NCBI GenBank assembly: GCA_040217755.1
Contig: JBEHWJ010000005.1
Span: forward strand, 1 to 59,074
DNA length: 59,074 nt
From: PHAA01 sp040217755
Lineage (GTDB): Bacteria; Bacillota; Syntrophomonadia; Syntrophomonadales; Syntrophomonadaceae
Reading direction: 5' to 3'
Positions 32,454-42,252 of this stretch are shown here, piece after piece. Every line of letters starts with the position of its first letter. The stretch's first letter is position 1. A program made the position numbers and the translations under genes. The notes under the pieces were generated by a model. The model was given only the letters and a program-made list of their open reading frames with translations. It had not been told where the DNA came from and did not search any database.

Positions 32454-34523
32454 TCAGGATTGTGGGCCGGGCTGGGCCAGGCGGCAGAAATACAACTGGC
32501 TGTTAAATAATTGCTTGCCCCGTTTGTCGACCCGGTAATAGCGGCCGTCATTCCTCAAGATCCGCGCTTTGACCGTATCCCGCAAATAGGCGTCCAGGAT
32601 ATCTTTGACCCGGGCCTTGTTATCTTCATCTTCCACCGGGAACATGATTTCTATGCGCCGGTCGAGGTTGCGGGTCATCAGGTCGGCGCTGGAAAGTAAT
32701 ACCGTGTCTTCGCCATCGTTGGAGAAGTAGTATATACGACTGTGTTCCAGGAATCTGCCCACCACGCTTCTTACCCGGATATTCTCGCTGCACCTCGGTA
32801 TATTGGGTTTCAGGCTGCAGATGCCGCGGACGATAAGGTCTACCCGTACCCCGGCCTGGGAGGCGGCCAACAGTTCTTTCACAACCGGCTTGTCCACCAG
32901 TGAATTCACCTTGGCGATTATATGGGCGGGGCGGCCGTTCTTCGCGTGTTGGATCTCCTGGCGGATCAGACGGGATAGATTCTGCCGCAGGGTCATGGGG
33001 GCCACCGCTAATTTATAGAGGTCGCCCAGGTTGGAATAGCCGGACAACATATTGAAAATGGTTGAGGCGTCGGCGCCCATGCAGGCATTGGCGGTAAACA
33101 GGCCCAAATCCTCGTAGGTCCGGGCGGTGACGTCGTTGTAGTTGCCGGTGCCCAGGTGCAGGTACCTCTTTATCCCGTCATCCTCCTGCCTCACAACCAG
33201 AAGCATCTTGGCATGCACCTTCAGTCCGGGTATCCCGTATATGACATGGCAGCCGGCTTTCTCAAGCCGCCTGGCCCAGGTGATGTTTCTTTCTTCATCA
33301 AATCTGGCCCTGAGTTCAACCAGTACCGTCACCTGTTTGCCGTTTTCGGCGGCTAGCTCCAAGGCCGCCACTATCGGCGAGTTACCGCTCACCCGGTACA
33401 ATATCTGCTTGATAGCCAGCACATCCGGGTCTTCGGCCGCCGCCTGCACCAGCTGTACTACCGGCTGGAAGGATTCGTAAGGGTGATGGAGAAGGATATC
33501 CTGCCGGGCTATCAGGTCAAACAGGTCCTCCCCGGTTTTAAAAATGGCCGGTACCAAGGGCCGGAAGGGAGGAAAGCGCAGGTGATTGTACTCCGGACCG
33601 GCGGCTATCTTCAGCAGGAAACTCAGGTCCAGGGGCCCGTTTATTTCATAAAGGCCGCCCTCCGGCAATTCCAGTTCCTCTACCAACCGTCGGATTAACC
33701 GGGGGTCCAGCCCTTTTTCGTATTCCAGGCGGGCGACCTCGCCCCATTTGCGCTGTTTGACCGATTGTTGGATAGCTTCCAGCAAATCTTCCGCGCCTTC
33801 CTCGTCCAGGCTGAGGTCAGCGTTGCGGGTGATGCGGAAGCAGCCCCGAGCCAGGATACGGTGTCCATTGAAAAGACCCGGCAGGTTGTTCTTGATTATT
33901 TCTTCCAGAAAAACCAGTGACGTTGTATAAGTCTGGGAAGGGATGCTGACCATCCGATCCAATACGGAAGGAACCTGAACGGTGGCAAAGATCGGCTCCA
34001 GGTCGGCCTCGGGATTCTCCAGCAGCAGAGCTATATTGAGACTGTGGTTTAGCAGCAGGGGGAATGGCCGGCTGCTGTCGACCACCATCGGGGTAAGGAC
34101 CGGGAAGACGGTACGCAGATAATAGTTGTCCAGAAATGCCCGCTGGGTTTCGTCGAATTTTTTCCCCTGGGTCAGTTGGATTTGCTGCTTTTTGAGCCCC
34201 GGTCGTAAGGACCGGTTATAACAACTATAGAGGTCGGCCGTCATGACGTGGACACTTTTGGAGATCTGATCCCATACCTGCTGCGGGGTCAGACCCGACT
34301 CATCCGGTTCGGTCAATCCCGCCTGCAACTGTTCCCGTACCCCGGCCACCCGGATCATAAAAAACTCATCCAGGTTGGTGCTTACGATGGCGGCGAATTT
34401 GGCCCTTTCCAGCAGGGGATTATCGGTGTCTTGAGCCTCCTCCAAAACCCGCATGTTGAAGGCCAGGGAACTCAATTCCCGGTTTATGTAGTTGGACGGC
34501 GCATCCGGATCGAATCTGCGCAT
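32454..34523 (-). CDS. ppk1: Polyphosphate kinase 1
   Basis: About 689 residues, making polyphosphate from ATP reversibly. N-terminal domain NRELSSLAFNMRVLEEAQD; the catalytic core contains IPGLKVHAKMLLVVR with the phosphorylated His, GTGNYND and DLMTRNLDRRIEIMFPVED. Start: the ATG at 34523 lies nine bases after AAAGG; the ATG at 34532 overlaps the stop of the ppx gene (ATGA) and is possible. Operon with ppx/gppA upstream. Confidence 0.96.
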   Translation of the reverse strand: MRRFDPDAPSNYINRELSSLAFNMRVLEEAQDTDNPLLERAKFAAIVSTNLDEFFMIRVAGVREQLQAGLTEPDESGLTPQQVWDQISKSVHVMTADLYSCYNRSLRPGLKKQQIQLTQGKKFDETQRAFLDNYYLRTVFPVLTPMVVDSSRPFPLLLNHSLNIALLLENPEADLEPIFATVQVPSVLDRMVSIPSQTYTTSLVFLEEIIKNNLPGLFNGHRILARGCFRITRNADLSLDEEGAEDLLEAIQQSVKQRKWGEVARLEYEKGLDPRLIRRLVEELELPEGGLYEINGPLDLSFLLKIAAGPEYNHLRFPPFRPLVPAIFKTGEDLFDLIARQDILLHHPYESFQPVVQLVQAAAEDPDVLAIKQILYRVSGNSPIVAALELAAENGKQVTVLVELRARFDEERNITWARRLEKAGCHVIYGIPGLKVHAKMLLVVRQEDDGIKRYLHLGTGNYNDVTARTYEDLGLFTANACMGADASTIFNMLSGYSNLGDLYKLAVAPMTLRQNLSRLIRQEIQHAKNGRPAHIIAKVNSLVDKPVVKELLAASQAGVRVDLIVRGICSLKPNIPRCSENIRVRSVVGRFLEHSRIYYFSNDGEDTVLLSSADLMTRNLDRRIEIMFPVEDEDNKARVKDILDAYLRDTVKARILRNDGRYYRVDKRGKQLFNSQLYFCRLAQPGPQS

Positions 34524-34528
34524 GGCAA

Positions 34529-36076
34529 TCATCCTTTATGTTTTAGTACTGGCTTCAACCCATAGACTGCTTCGAAAAAATCCACGTGAGCCGAAAAGCT
34601 CCATCCCTCCAGAAGAAAATCGCCTTTGGATTTGACCTTGAAGACCGCTTCGCTGGACGTTATCTCCAGATTCAACTGCGGTATGGGGATTTTATTGGAT
34701 ACGTTCAGGGCATTGGCAATTTTGAGGATGGCGGCCAGCTTGCTGACCATGATCTGGTCTCCCCGGTCCAGGGAAGAGTAGTTGTCATGCCATTTGGCCG
34801 GCACCACCTGGCTGTGATACCGGGCTATATTGGCCGCGATGGCCAGTTCGCGGTTGGCAAAACCGAGGATCTGCTGGGCCCGGATGACATTGCCGGAATG
34901 AAGTTCGTGACCATCGGCATTGATATATTTGCCGACGTCGTGGAGGATACAGGCTACCTGCAGGTAAAGCCGCTCCCGTTCCCCTAAATTATGTATGGTC
35001 TTCATCTGATCGAATATGCTTAAAGCCATCTCTTCGACTCTTTGGGAATGCTTTTCGTCGCAGCCGTATTTTCTTCCCAAATGCCGGACGGAACTGACGA
35101 TATCATTGATATATTCGTGTTTGCGGCTGGTATTGAAGCGTTCATCGGCCATATTGGCCAGCATACCGTGGCGCAGGGAAACCCGCGGCACCTGTATCCC
35201 GGTAGCCCGGGTGGCGTTGAGGAAGCGGCGGAATATTATCGCCGAGGGGAGCAGGATTTCGGCTTCATTGCGGTGCATCTTATAGCGGCTGACGATATTT
35301 TCCGGGCTGATATTCTTTATCAGTGAGTATACTTTCTCCATCGCCGCCTTTTCCAGGAAATGACGGTCGGCGGCCAATTGGTTAAGCTGGGCCAGCCTAA
35401 GGATCGAGGGCAATTCACCGCCCAGGCCGATGATATATTTGAAGTCGGCGCCATGGCGCAGGGAATCCAGCCAGTAGATCCTTCTCTCCAGGAATTCCTC
35501 CAGGACGGCGGAGAACTCCAGGGTAACCCGTTCCAGGTCGGCCAGCAGCTCACGCAGACGCAGCGAGCCGATTTTGACATACTCGGTAAATTGAAGGCTG
35601 CCGTCATGGTAGGCGAAGATTTCCGTGCCGCCCATACCTAGACTCACCACCAGGAGTCCGTCCTGGGACATGGTGTGCAAGTCGGATATACTGTCACGCA
35701 TGGACTTGAATTCATAGAAGCGCTCCTGCAAATTGTTGATGACTTCCACCTTCAAACCGGTGCGCAGGCATATCTGATCCAGGACGTATTCGCGGTTTTG
35801 AGCCTCGCGTATTCCAGTGGTGGCTATGGCCTGATAATTTTTGACCCGGTAATCTTTCATCAACTGGGCGAAGGATTTCAAGGTTTTACACAGTTCCTGG
35901 GTCGACGCTAATTCTATTTTGCCGGTGGAGAAAGTATCACGTCCGATCTGGGTCGGCTTCCAGACATCCTCCAGCGGAGATATCGTTCCCTCCGGGGTTA
36001 TCTCGGCTAACATCATCCTGATGAAATTGGTTCCCACGTCTATCGCCGCGGCTGTCTGGCCCGAATTCTTCTTCAT
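34529..36076 (-). CDS. Ppx/GppA-family protein with HD domain, active-site motifs altered
   Basis: A 515-residue member of the exopolyphosphatase/guanosine pentaphosphatase family with a C-terminal HD-type domain (YLQVACILHDVGKYIN). The first phosphate-binding loop is present (AIDVGTNFIRMMLAEI). The second motif reads VSLGMGGTEIFA instead of the usual DLGGGSTE, and the region that normally has SGxEEA reads INNLQERFYEF. The canonical catalytic Glu is therefore missing or moved, unlike in the paralogue at 36277. A regulatory or different activity is possible. Directly upstream of, and overlapping, ppk1. Confidence 0.85.
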   Translation of the reverse strand: MKKNSGQTAAAIDVGTNFIRMMLAEITPEGTISPLEDVWKPTQIGRDTFSTGKIELASTQELCKTLKSFAQLMKDYRVKNYQAIATTGIREAQNREYVLDQICLRTGLKVEVINNLQERFYEFKSMRDSISDLHTMSQDGLLVVSLGMGGTEIFAYHDGSLQFTEYVKIGSLRLRELLADLERVTLEFSAVLEEFLERRIYWLDSLRHGADFKYIIGLGGELPSILRLAQLNQLAADRHFLEKAAMEKVYSLIKNISPENIVSRYKMHRNEAEILLPSAIIFRRFLNATRATGIQVPRVSLRHGMLANMADERFNTSRKHEYINDIVSSVRHLGRKYGCDEKHSQRVEEMALSIFDQMKTIHNLGERERLYLQVACILHDVGKYINADGHELHSGNVIRAQQILGFANRELAIAANIARYHSQVVPAKWHDNYSSLDRGDQIMVSKLAAILKIANALNVSNKIPIPQLNLEITSSEAVFKVKSKGDFLLEGWSFSAHVDFFEAVYGLKPVLKHKG

Positions 36077-36276
36077 CCTGCGACCTCTTTTCCGGATGGT
36101 ATGTCCTCATTATAGCAGTTGGAGCGAGGTTTGAGAGCAGCCCGCCCCAAAACGGTTCCCCAAGGGATACCTGGTTGCCGAGCCTATATCCTATATATGA
36201 ATACGTTGTAATTCACCGGACTGATATAATGATTTCAGGTCAGGATCTAAATTAGGGGGGGGAGTGGAACGTAACC

Positions 36277-37779
36277 ATGAAAAAGATGGTCATAATCGAT
36301 ATAGGTTCCAACTCGATCCGTTTGATATTGGTCCGTCTCGGGGAAAAAGGCAATTTTAAAATAATCCATGATCTCAAGGAAGCAGTGGGCCTGGAAAAGG
36401 ACCTGGAACAGGGAAATACCATCAAGCCCGACCGCATCAACAAGGCCCTGCGCACGTTGGTCATGTTTCGCCGCCATTGTGAGGCGGTCCAACCGGACGA
36501 GGTGATGGTGGTGGCCACCGAGGCCGTGCGGCGCGCCGCCAACCGGGAACTTTTCGCCGAGAGGGTGAGAGAGGAGACCGGCTTCGAGATAAGGGTGCTC
36601 TCCGGGCCCGAAGAAGCGTTTTACGGGTATGTGGGGGTCACCAGCAGTATGGATATCGCCGACGCCCTGCTCATGGACCTGGGTGGGGGCAGCACCGAAT
36701 TGACCTGGATGGCGGGCGGACAGGTCCAGGAGTCGGTAAGCCTGCCCCTGGGGGCTTTGAATGTGACCCAGCAATTCGATCTGGCTGATGACATCAAAGA
36801 TGAGCAGATGCGCAGGGCACAAGCGGAAATAGCGGCGGTCTTCTCGGGAATCCCCTGGTTATCCGGGCTGCCGCCTAAAAGGCTTATCGGTATCGGCGGC
36901 ACCTTCCGCAACCTCTGTAAAATCGACCGGCGCCGCAAATCATACCCCCTGGAGCGGACTCACAATTACCTTATGACCCCCCAGGATATCATGGACATAC
37001 ATAAAGAGGTGAGCAGCCGTAATCTCAAGCAGCGCCGGACCGTCAAGGGACTATCCAGTGAGCGCTGGGATAATATCGTGGGGGCCACGACGGTCATCAC
37101 CGAATTGCTGCAATATGCCGCCATCGATGAAGTGGTCATCAGCGGCCATGGGCTCAGGGAAGGCCTGGTCTATGACTACATAGCCCGTACCCTCAACCTG
37201 CCCGGTGATGTGTTGGAGAAATCCTTGCTCAAAAATCTTAACAATTACAATCTGGATGTGACCCATGCCCGGACCGTCTATAGGATAGCCTCTTCCTTGT
37301 ACCGGCAGCTGCAGGGCCTGAAAAAGATCGACGGTGGATACGATAAGGTCCTGAAGGCGGCCGCGATGATGCATGATGTGGGTACAGCCCTGAATTTCTA
37401 CCAGCAAAATGAGCACCTGTTTTACATGCTGGTAAACTCCGAACTCCATGGGCTTACCCATCGGGAACTGGTGATGAGCGCCTATGCGGCCTGCAATCAA
37501 TTCAATAGTAAGCGACAGTATGCCGGGGTGCGCTTCCGTAGTTTTTTGACTGATAAAGATGAGGAGGTCCTGAAGGGGATAGGCCTGTTGATCAGGATAG
37601 CCCGCAGCCTGGATCGCTCCATGTGTGGATTGATCGAGGACGTGATTTGCGCGGTTGAACGGGATAAGGTGATCATCAAGACCATAACGGAAGGCGACAT
37701 CGAATTGGAAATATTGGACGCCTTGCGCTACTGTGACGATTTCAAGAAATATTTTCGCAAGTCACTTTTCATAATGTAG
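36277..37779 (+). CDS. ppx: Exopolyphosphatase / guanosine pentaphosphatase (Ppx/GppA)
   Basis: A 500-residue Ppx/GppA with complete motifs: IDIGSNSIRLILVRLGEKG, VLSGPEEAFYGYVGV (catalytic Glu), DLGGGSTELTWM and GIGGTFRNL, followed by an HD-like C-terminal domain (AAMMHDVGTALNF). It hydrolyses polyphosphate and/or pppGpp. GGGGGGGAG precedes the ATG. Divergent from the altered paralogue, with about 200 bases between. TATAAT at 36225-36230 could be a -10 box. Confidence 0.93.
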   Translation: MKKMVIIDIGSNSIRLILVRLGEKGNFKIIHDLKEAVGLEKDLEQGNTIKPDRINKALRTLVMFRRHCEAVQPDEVMVVATEAVRRAANRELFAERVREETGFEIRVLSGPEEAFYGYVGVTSSMDIADALLMDLGGGSTELTWMAGGQVQESVSLPLGALNVTQQFDLADDIKDEQMRRAQAEIAAVFSGIPWLSGLPPKRLIGIGGTFRNLCKIDRRRKSYPLERTHNYLMTPQDIMDIHKEVSSRNLKQRRTVKGLSSERWDNIVGATTVITELLQYAAIDEVVISGHGLREGLVYDYIARTLNLPGDVLEKSLLKNLNNYNLDVTHARTVYRIASSLYRQLQGLKKIDGGYDKVLKAAAMMHDVGTALNFYQQNEHLFYMLVNSELHGLTHRELVMSAYAACNQFNSKRQYAGVRFRSFLTDKDEEVLKGIGLLIRIARSLDRSMCGLIEDVICAVERDKVIIKTITEGDIELEILDALRYCDDFKKYFRKSLFIM

Positions 37780-37971
37780 CTGACGGCTTACATACCAGAA
37801 GGCGACGGTCCGATATTCGGGCGGGTGGTCGATATCCCGGCCAGGTGGTGATGACCGGGGATGTGAATACCTGGAAGGGTCCCCAGTAGTGTCAAATGCT
37901 ATAATGGGGTGGATAAGAAAGAAGAACCAGCATGATGACAACCGTCTCTGCTGCAGATAGGGGCGACCAGG

Positions 37972-39882
37972 ATGATAACGACCGGATATGCAGGCAGTAT
38001 CTTGGAAGTTGATTTAAGCAAACTCGAATACCGGTCCGTTGCTTTGGCGGAACAGTTTTGCCGTGATTATTTAGGTGGGATAGGGTTCAACGCCCGTATA
38101 GTGTACGATCGGGTACCGGCTGGAACTGATCCTTTGGGTAAAGAGAACCTCCTGATCTTCAGTGCCGGCACCATGGTTGGATCGACGTTCCCTACCGCAT
38201 CCCGCACCGAGGTCTCGGCCAAATCGCCTATGACCGGCCTTTTCGGAACATCCAACTCCGGTATGTTTTTCGGCACCCATTTGAAGAATTCCGGATTTGA
38301 CAGCCTGGTCGTCATAGGGAAGTCGGATTCGCCGGTATATCTTTATATCGAAGATGGTAAGGCCGAGATTAAAGACGCGTCCGGTATCTGGGGCAAGGAT
38401 TCCTGGGAAACCATTGATACTATGAAAAAACTGTATCCTGGCTGTGAAGTGGCTTCAATTGGACCGGCGGGAGAAAACCTGGTTCGGTATGCATGTATTG
38501 AGAACAGCTATTTTGATGCCTGGGCCCGGACCGGGATGGGAGCGGTCATGGGTTCGAAGAATCTGAAAGCAGTGGTGGTGCGCGGCACCCGGGGAATCAA
38601 ACCAGATAACCCAGAAAGATTGATCGAGATATCCTGGAAGGCGCGCCAATTGATCGAATCATCTCCTTTCTTTACGCCATTTAAGAGTTATGGCAGTATG
38701 AACGCCGCCATGCCTTACGGCAATTTCAAAGCATTGAACGCGAACAATTTCAGCCAGGGGTGTCTGCCGGACTGGAAGGATAATTTTGCCCGCAGTCAGG
38801 TCGATAAGTACACCTATGGACATATTGCCTGTCAATCCTGCATCATCGCCTGTGCTCATTGGGTGGAGATCAAAGAGGGAAAATACAAGGGTTTACGCAT
38901 GAAAGACATGGAAGTTACCCCGACTGTTTCGTTTGGCTCCGGTTGCGGGATGAGCCTGGAGGGAACGGTCAAGGCCTGCGAGATGAGTCAGAGATATGGC
39001 TTCGATATGGTGAGTGTGGGCGGCGTCGTGGCCATGGCCATCGAATTATACAACCGCGGCTTAATTAGTAAGGAAGAGATCGGTTACGAGATGGCTTTTG
39101 GTGATGATGATGCTATACTGCGATTAATGGATGACATTGCCCATCGGCGCGGTATCGGTGACCTGCTGGCGGAAGGAGTTTGGCGCGCCGCCAGTATTTA
39201 TGAAGGCGGGGAAAGCAGCGCCATGCATGTGAAAGGCCTTGAAATACCGATGATCGATCCCCGTGGGCGTACTTCCACCTGGAGCTTCGGCATACTTACC
39301 AATATCAGGGGGGGCGACCACCTGCGCTGCCGGAACCCGATAGAAAATTTACGTTATAACGAGAAAAAACATCAGTTTCGTAAGGAGAGGTTCGGATTTG
39401 ATCCCCAGATGTACGAAACCTTGGACATGCCAGAATCCTTAAAGGCCCAGGCTATAGATCTGGAAAACGACACTACCGATATCGCTGTCATGTCTTATTG
39501 GGCGGAGAACCTGATTAACTTGTTTAATTCCCTGGGAGTGTGCATCAGACCGCCGGTGGAACACCGGATCGGGCCGACAGTTCTGGCCGAGGCGTTCGCC
39601 GTCTTTACTGGTATAGAGGTTGATGCGGATGAACTCATGCGGGCAGCCGAGCGCAGTTGGAACCTCATGAAGTTGTTCAATTTGCGGGAAGGGGAGAAAA
39701 TCGAGGATTCCAAGTTTCCCCGCCGGTTCTACGAGGAAGAGGTTGGCGGCAGGAAACTGGACGAAACACAGTTGCAGGAGGTTCTTAAGTTGTACTATCA
39801 GGCCCGGGGGTGGGATATGGGTACCGGCGTCCCCACCGCCGCCAAATTAATAGAGCTTGGATTGGACCGGGATTGGCTGTGA
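37972..39882 (+). CDS. Second aldehyde ferredoxin oxidoreductase, divergent AOR subfamily
   Basis: A 636-residue AOR-family subunit with predicted tungstopterin. It shares the folds GSKNLKAVVVRG, GMGAVMGSKN and [4Fe-4S] ligands C287, C290, C294 and C524. It differs from the AOR at 5647: where that protein has GPEYE this reads KDMEVTP, and the pterin/substrate region reads IDPRGRTSTWSFGILTNIRG with His in GGDHLR (H450). The substrate may differ. It is the first gene of a cluster with two ferredoxins and an FAD oxidoreductase. TATAAT at 37900-37905 is a weak promoter candidate; the ribosome site is poor. Confidence 0.92.
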   Translation: MITTGYAGSILEVDLSKLEYRSVALAEQFCRDYLGGIGFNARIVYDRVPAGTDPLGKENLLIFSAGTMVGSTFPTASRTEVSAKSPMTGLFGTSNSGMFFGTHLKNSGFDSLVVIGKSDSPVYLYIEDGKAEIKDASGIWGKDSWETIDTMKKLYPGCEVASIGPAGENLVRYACIENSYFDAWARTGMGAVMGSKNLKAVVVRGTRGIKPDNPERLIEISWKARQLIESSPFFTPFKSYGSMNAAMPYGNFKALNANNFSQGCLPDWKDNFARSQVDKYTYGHIACQSCIIACAHWVEIKEGKYKGLRMKDMEVTPTVSFGSGCGMSLEGTVKACEMSQRYGFDMVSVGGVVAMAIELYNRGLISKEEIGYEMAFGDDDAILRLMDDIAHRRGIGDLLAEGVWRAASIYEGGESSAMHVKGLEIPMIDPRGRTSTWSFGILTNIRGGDHLRCRNPIENLRYNEKKHQFRKERFGFDPQMYETLDMPESLKAQAIDLENDTTDIAVMSYWAENLINLFNSLGVCIRPPVEHRIGPTVLAEAFAVFTGIEVDADELMRAAERSWNLMKLFNLREGEKIEDSKFPRRFYEEEVGGRKLDETQLQEVLKLYYQARGWDMGTGVPTAAKLIELGLDRDWL

Positions 39883-39894
39883 CGGGTAATTACT

Positions 39895-40386
39895 ATGAAT
39901 AAACACCTGCAGGTGGAAATTGACAAATGCACCGGGTGCGGTTTGTGCCAGTTGGCATGCGCAGTTAACCGGAGCCAACAATTTAATCCATCCCTGGCCC
40001 GCATCAAAATACATCGCATAGAGCTTCAGGGTCTTAACGTGCCTTCGATATGCCAGCAGTGCGCCAATCCGCCCTGTGCTGCCGTATGCTTGATGAATGT
40101 GATCAAAAAAGACCCGGCCACCGGTATTACAGTACCTGGGCACAACAGCTGCATAGGCTGCCGGGCGTGCCAACTGGCCTGTCCTTTCGAAGCTCGTACT
40201 TACGACCATATCCATGACGTGATGGTCAATTGCGACCTGTGCTGGGGCCATCCGGCCTGTGTGGAGATCTGCCCGACCGGTGCCCTGCAATACTGCGATA
40301 TAAGTTCGCACCTGGCTGCAGTCAGGGACGCTGAAGCGGTTAAACGTACCAGAGTGCCGGACTGGGAAAGGGGCCAGCATGGTTAG
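39895..40386 (+). CDS. Polyferredoxin subunit of the second AOR (AorA-like)
   Basis: A 163-residue 4Fe-4S protein with cysteine groups CTGCGLCQLAC, CQQCANPPCAAVC, CIGCRACQLAC and CDLCWGHPACVEIC, the same architecture as the ferredoxin at 7443. It is likely the direct electron acceptor of the AOR upstream. It follows the AOR gene by 12 bases and overlaps the oxidoreductase gene by eight bases. Confidence 0.9.
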   Translation: MNKHLQVEIDKCTGCGLCQLACAVNRSQQFNPSLARIKIHRIELQGLNVPSICQQCANPPCAAVCLMNVIKKDPATGITVPGHNSCIGCRACQLACPFEARTYDHIHDVMVNCDLCWGHPACVEICPTGALQYCDISSHLAAVRDAEAVKRTRVPDWERGQHG

Positions 40387-41632
40387 CATTGTAATAGTCG
40401 GCAATGGGGCCGCCGGTAACAGAGCGGCCGAAATCATCCGCGGTTACGATCCTGGGGCGGCGATTACCATGGTGGCCAGGGAGGAATCACCCGAATATTC
40501 CGCCTGCGCCCTGCCGGATTACCTGTCTGGATGGATCAGCCGGGAGCAACTGTTCATTAAACAATGGTCTGACTATCGAAAATCAAATATAAACATTATA
40601 TCCGGAGTGAATGTTGCCCGGATTGACGCCGGGCAAAAACTACTGGTCACTGAACAGGGAGATATCAGTTATGACCGCCTGATCCTGGCCACCGGCAGCC
40701 GGACCTTCCTGCCGCCGGTTCCGGGGCATGATTTACCAGGAAATTTTGCAGTCAAGACGGTTACCGATATCGATGCCATAATGGCTCACCGACCCCAGCG
40801 GGCAGTAGTGGTGGGTTCGGGCAATATCGGGGTGGAGATGGCCGCATCCTTGAAGGTACGCGGCTGCCAAGTGACATTGGTGGAGATGAGGGGACAGATA
40901 CTTCCCCGCATCTTCGACCCGGAATCGGCGGGGCGTATACGCGGGATGTTGACCACCCACGGTATCAGAGTGTTTACCGGCGAGGAACTGATGGCTGTCA
41001 GCGGATGTGACCGGGTGGAAAAAGTCTCCACCAGCCAGCAGGTTATTGCCTGCGATACGGTGGTCTGGGCGGCCGGGATGAAACCGGAGGTGGAGATAGC
41101 CTCTCAAGCAGGTATCGAAATCGGTGAACTGGGGGCTATAAAGGTAGATCCCTTCCTTCAGACCAATCGGCCGGGAATTTACGCTTGTGGCGATTGCATC
41201 GAGGCCGTGGACATGCTGACCGGCATGCCTGCCCAAAGAATGCTGTGGCCTAATGCCAAACGGCAGGGGGAGGTGGCGGGGTTGAACTGCATCGGGTGCC
41301 AGGTAGCTTACGAAGGGGCTATAAGCCTGGTAACCAGTGAAGTGTTCGGCGTACCGGTGGCATCGATGGGGCTGACTGCTGCAGCCCTAACCGGACAACC
41401 AGTTCAGGTTGTGGAGGGTGAATGTCAGGGCAGCCATTGGCGGTTGTTGCTGGTCGATGATCGCATTATGGGCATGCAGGCCATAGGGATAACCGCCGGG
41501 CTGGGAGCGGTCATGGCTATGATGAAGAACCGTGTTCTTATCACTGATTTTCGAAAAATCGTATCTGATCCTGAATTGGCCCAAAGGGCAGCCTGGTACC
41601 TGCCCGCCGGCCGATTTCTTAACGCTGGATAA
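40379..41632 (+). CDS. FAD-dependent NAD(P)H oxidoreductase of the AOR cluster (AorC-like)
   Basis: A 417-residue flavoprotein of the pyridine nucleotide-disulfide oxidoreductase class: FAD site IVGNGAAGNRAAEII, NAD(P) site VVGSGNIGVEMAASLKVRG, and FAD ribityl motif GIYACGDCIEA. YSACALPDYL near residue 43 places a Cys where CoA-disulfide reductase/NADH oxidase relatives have their redox Cys. By analogy to Aromatoleum AorABC it could pass electrons from the ferredoxin to NAD+. Benzyl viologen-type acceptors or NAD(P) cannot be distinguished by reading. Confidence 0.88.
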   Translation: MVSIVIVGNGAAGNRAAEIIRGYDPGAAITMVAREESPEYSACALPDYLSGWISREQLFIKQWSDYRKSNINIISGVNVARIDAGQKLLVTEQGDISYDRLILATGSRTFLPPVPGHDLPGNFAVKTVTDIDAIMAHRPQRAVVVGSGNIGVEMAASLKVRGCQVTLVEMRGQILPRIFDPESAGRIRGMLTTHGIRVFTGEELMAVSGCDRVEKVSTSQQVIACDTVVWAAGMKPEVEIASQAGIEIGELGAIKVDPFLQTNRPGIYACGDCIEAVDMLTGMPAQRMLWPNAKRQGEVAGLNCIGCQVAYEGAISLVTSEVFGVPVASMGLTAAALTGQPVQVVEGECQGSHWRLLLVDDRIMGMQAIGITAGLGAVMAMMKNRVLITDFRKIVSDPELAQRAAWYLPAGRFLNAG

Positions 41633-41654
41633 TCATTGGGAGTGGGAACCGATA

Positions 41655-42119
41655 ATGAAAAAGATACTGCTGATCGACCATCACCGTTGTGTAGGATGCC
41701 GGAATTGCGAGATGATCTGTTCTCTGACCCATGAAGGGGTGTGTGCCCCGTCATTATCGCGTATCCGGGTGGCCCGGGATGAGCGCGAAGGTTGGAATGT
41801 GCCGATTAGCTGTTCGATGTGCGAAAGACCGGCGTGTGTAATGGTCTGCCCGGTAGGCGCCGCGCAACGCGATGACGAGACTGGTTTGACCCTGATCGAC
41901 GAGAACCGGTGTATCGGCTGCCTGCAATGTGTGCAAGCCTGTCCCTTCGGTCATGCTGACTTCAATCCGATCCGGGGGGTGGCCTTCAAGTGTGATCGCT
42001 GCGGCGGAGATCCACAGTGCGCTAAATTCTGCTGGACCGGGGCGATCACCTATGAGACAGTCGAATCGGCCTTGGAAGGACGCCGGCAGGAGACTGCCCG
42101 CCGGACTGCAGCCGAATAA
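41655..42119 (+). CDS. Second polyferredoxin in the AOR cluster
   Basis: A 154-residue protein starting MKKILLIDHHRCVGCRNCEM with four cysteine groups (CVGCRNCEMIC, CSMCERPACVMVC, CIGCLQCVQAC, CDRCGGDPQCAKFC). It is similar to the other two AOR-type ferredoxins in the window and may serve as an alternative partner or as a member of the same complex. The start at 41655 is the family-typical one. The earlier frame from 41532 overlaps the FAD gene. Last gene of the cluster; a 130-base gap follows. Confidence 0.9.
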   Translation: MKKILLIDHHRCVGCRNCEMICSLTHEGVCAPSLSRIRVARDEREGWNVPISCSMCERPACVMVCPVGAAQRDDETGLTLIDENRCIGCLQCVQACPFGHADFNPIRGVAFKCDRCGGDPQCAKFCWTGAITYETVESALEGRRQETARRTAAE

Positions 42120-42252
42120 GGGCAGCCCATTGATTCTGACGATTGCCGGGCAGCGGATATCGGTTGCCGGGTGATCAAGCTTTTTTACCGAATGGGAGGA
42201 AATACGGTCTTTTTATAGAAATAACATTGGTAATCCGGCAAAGGGGGTACGA

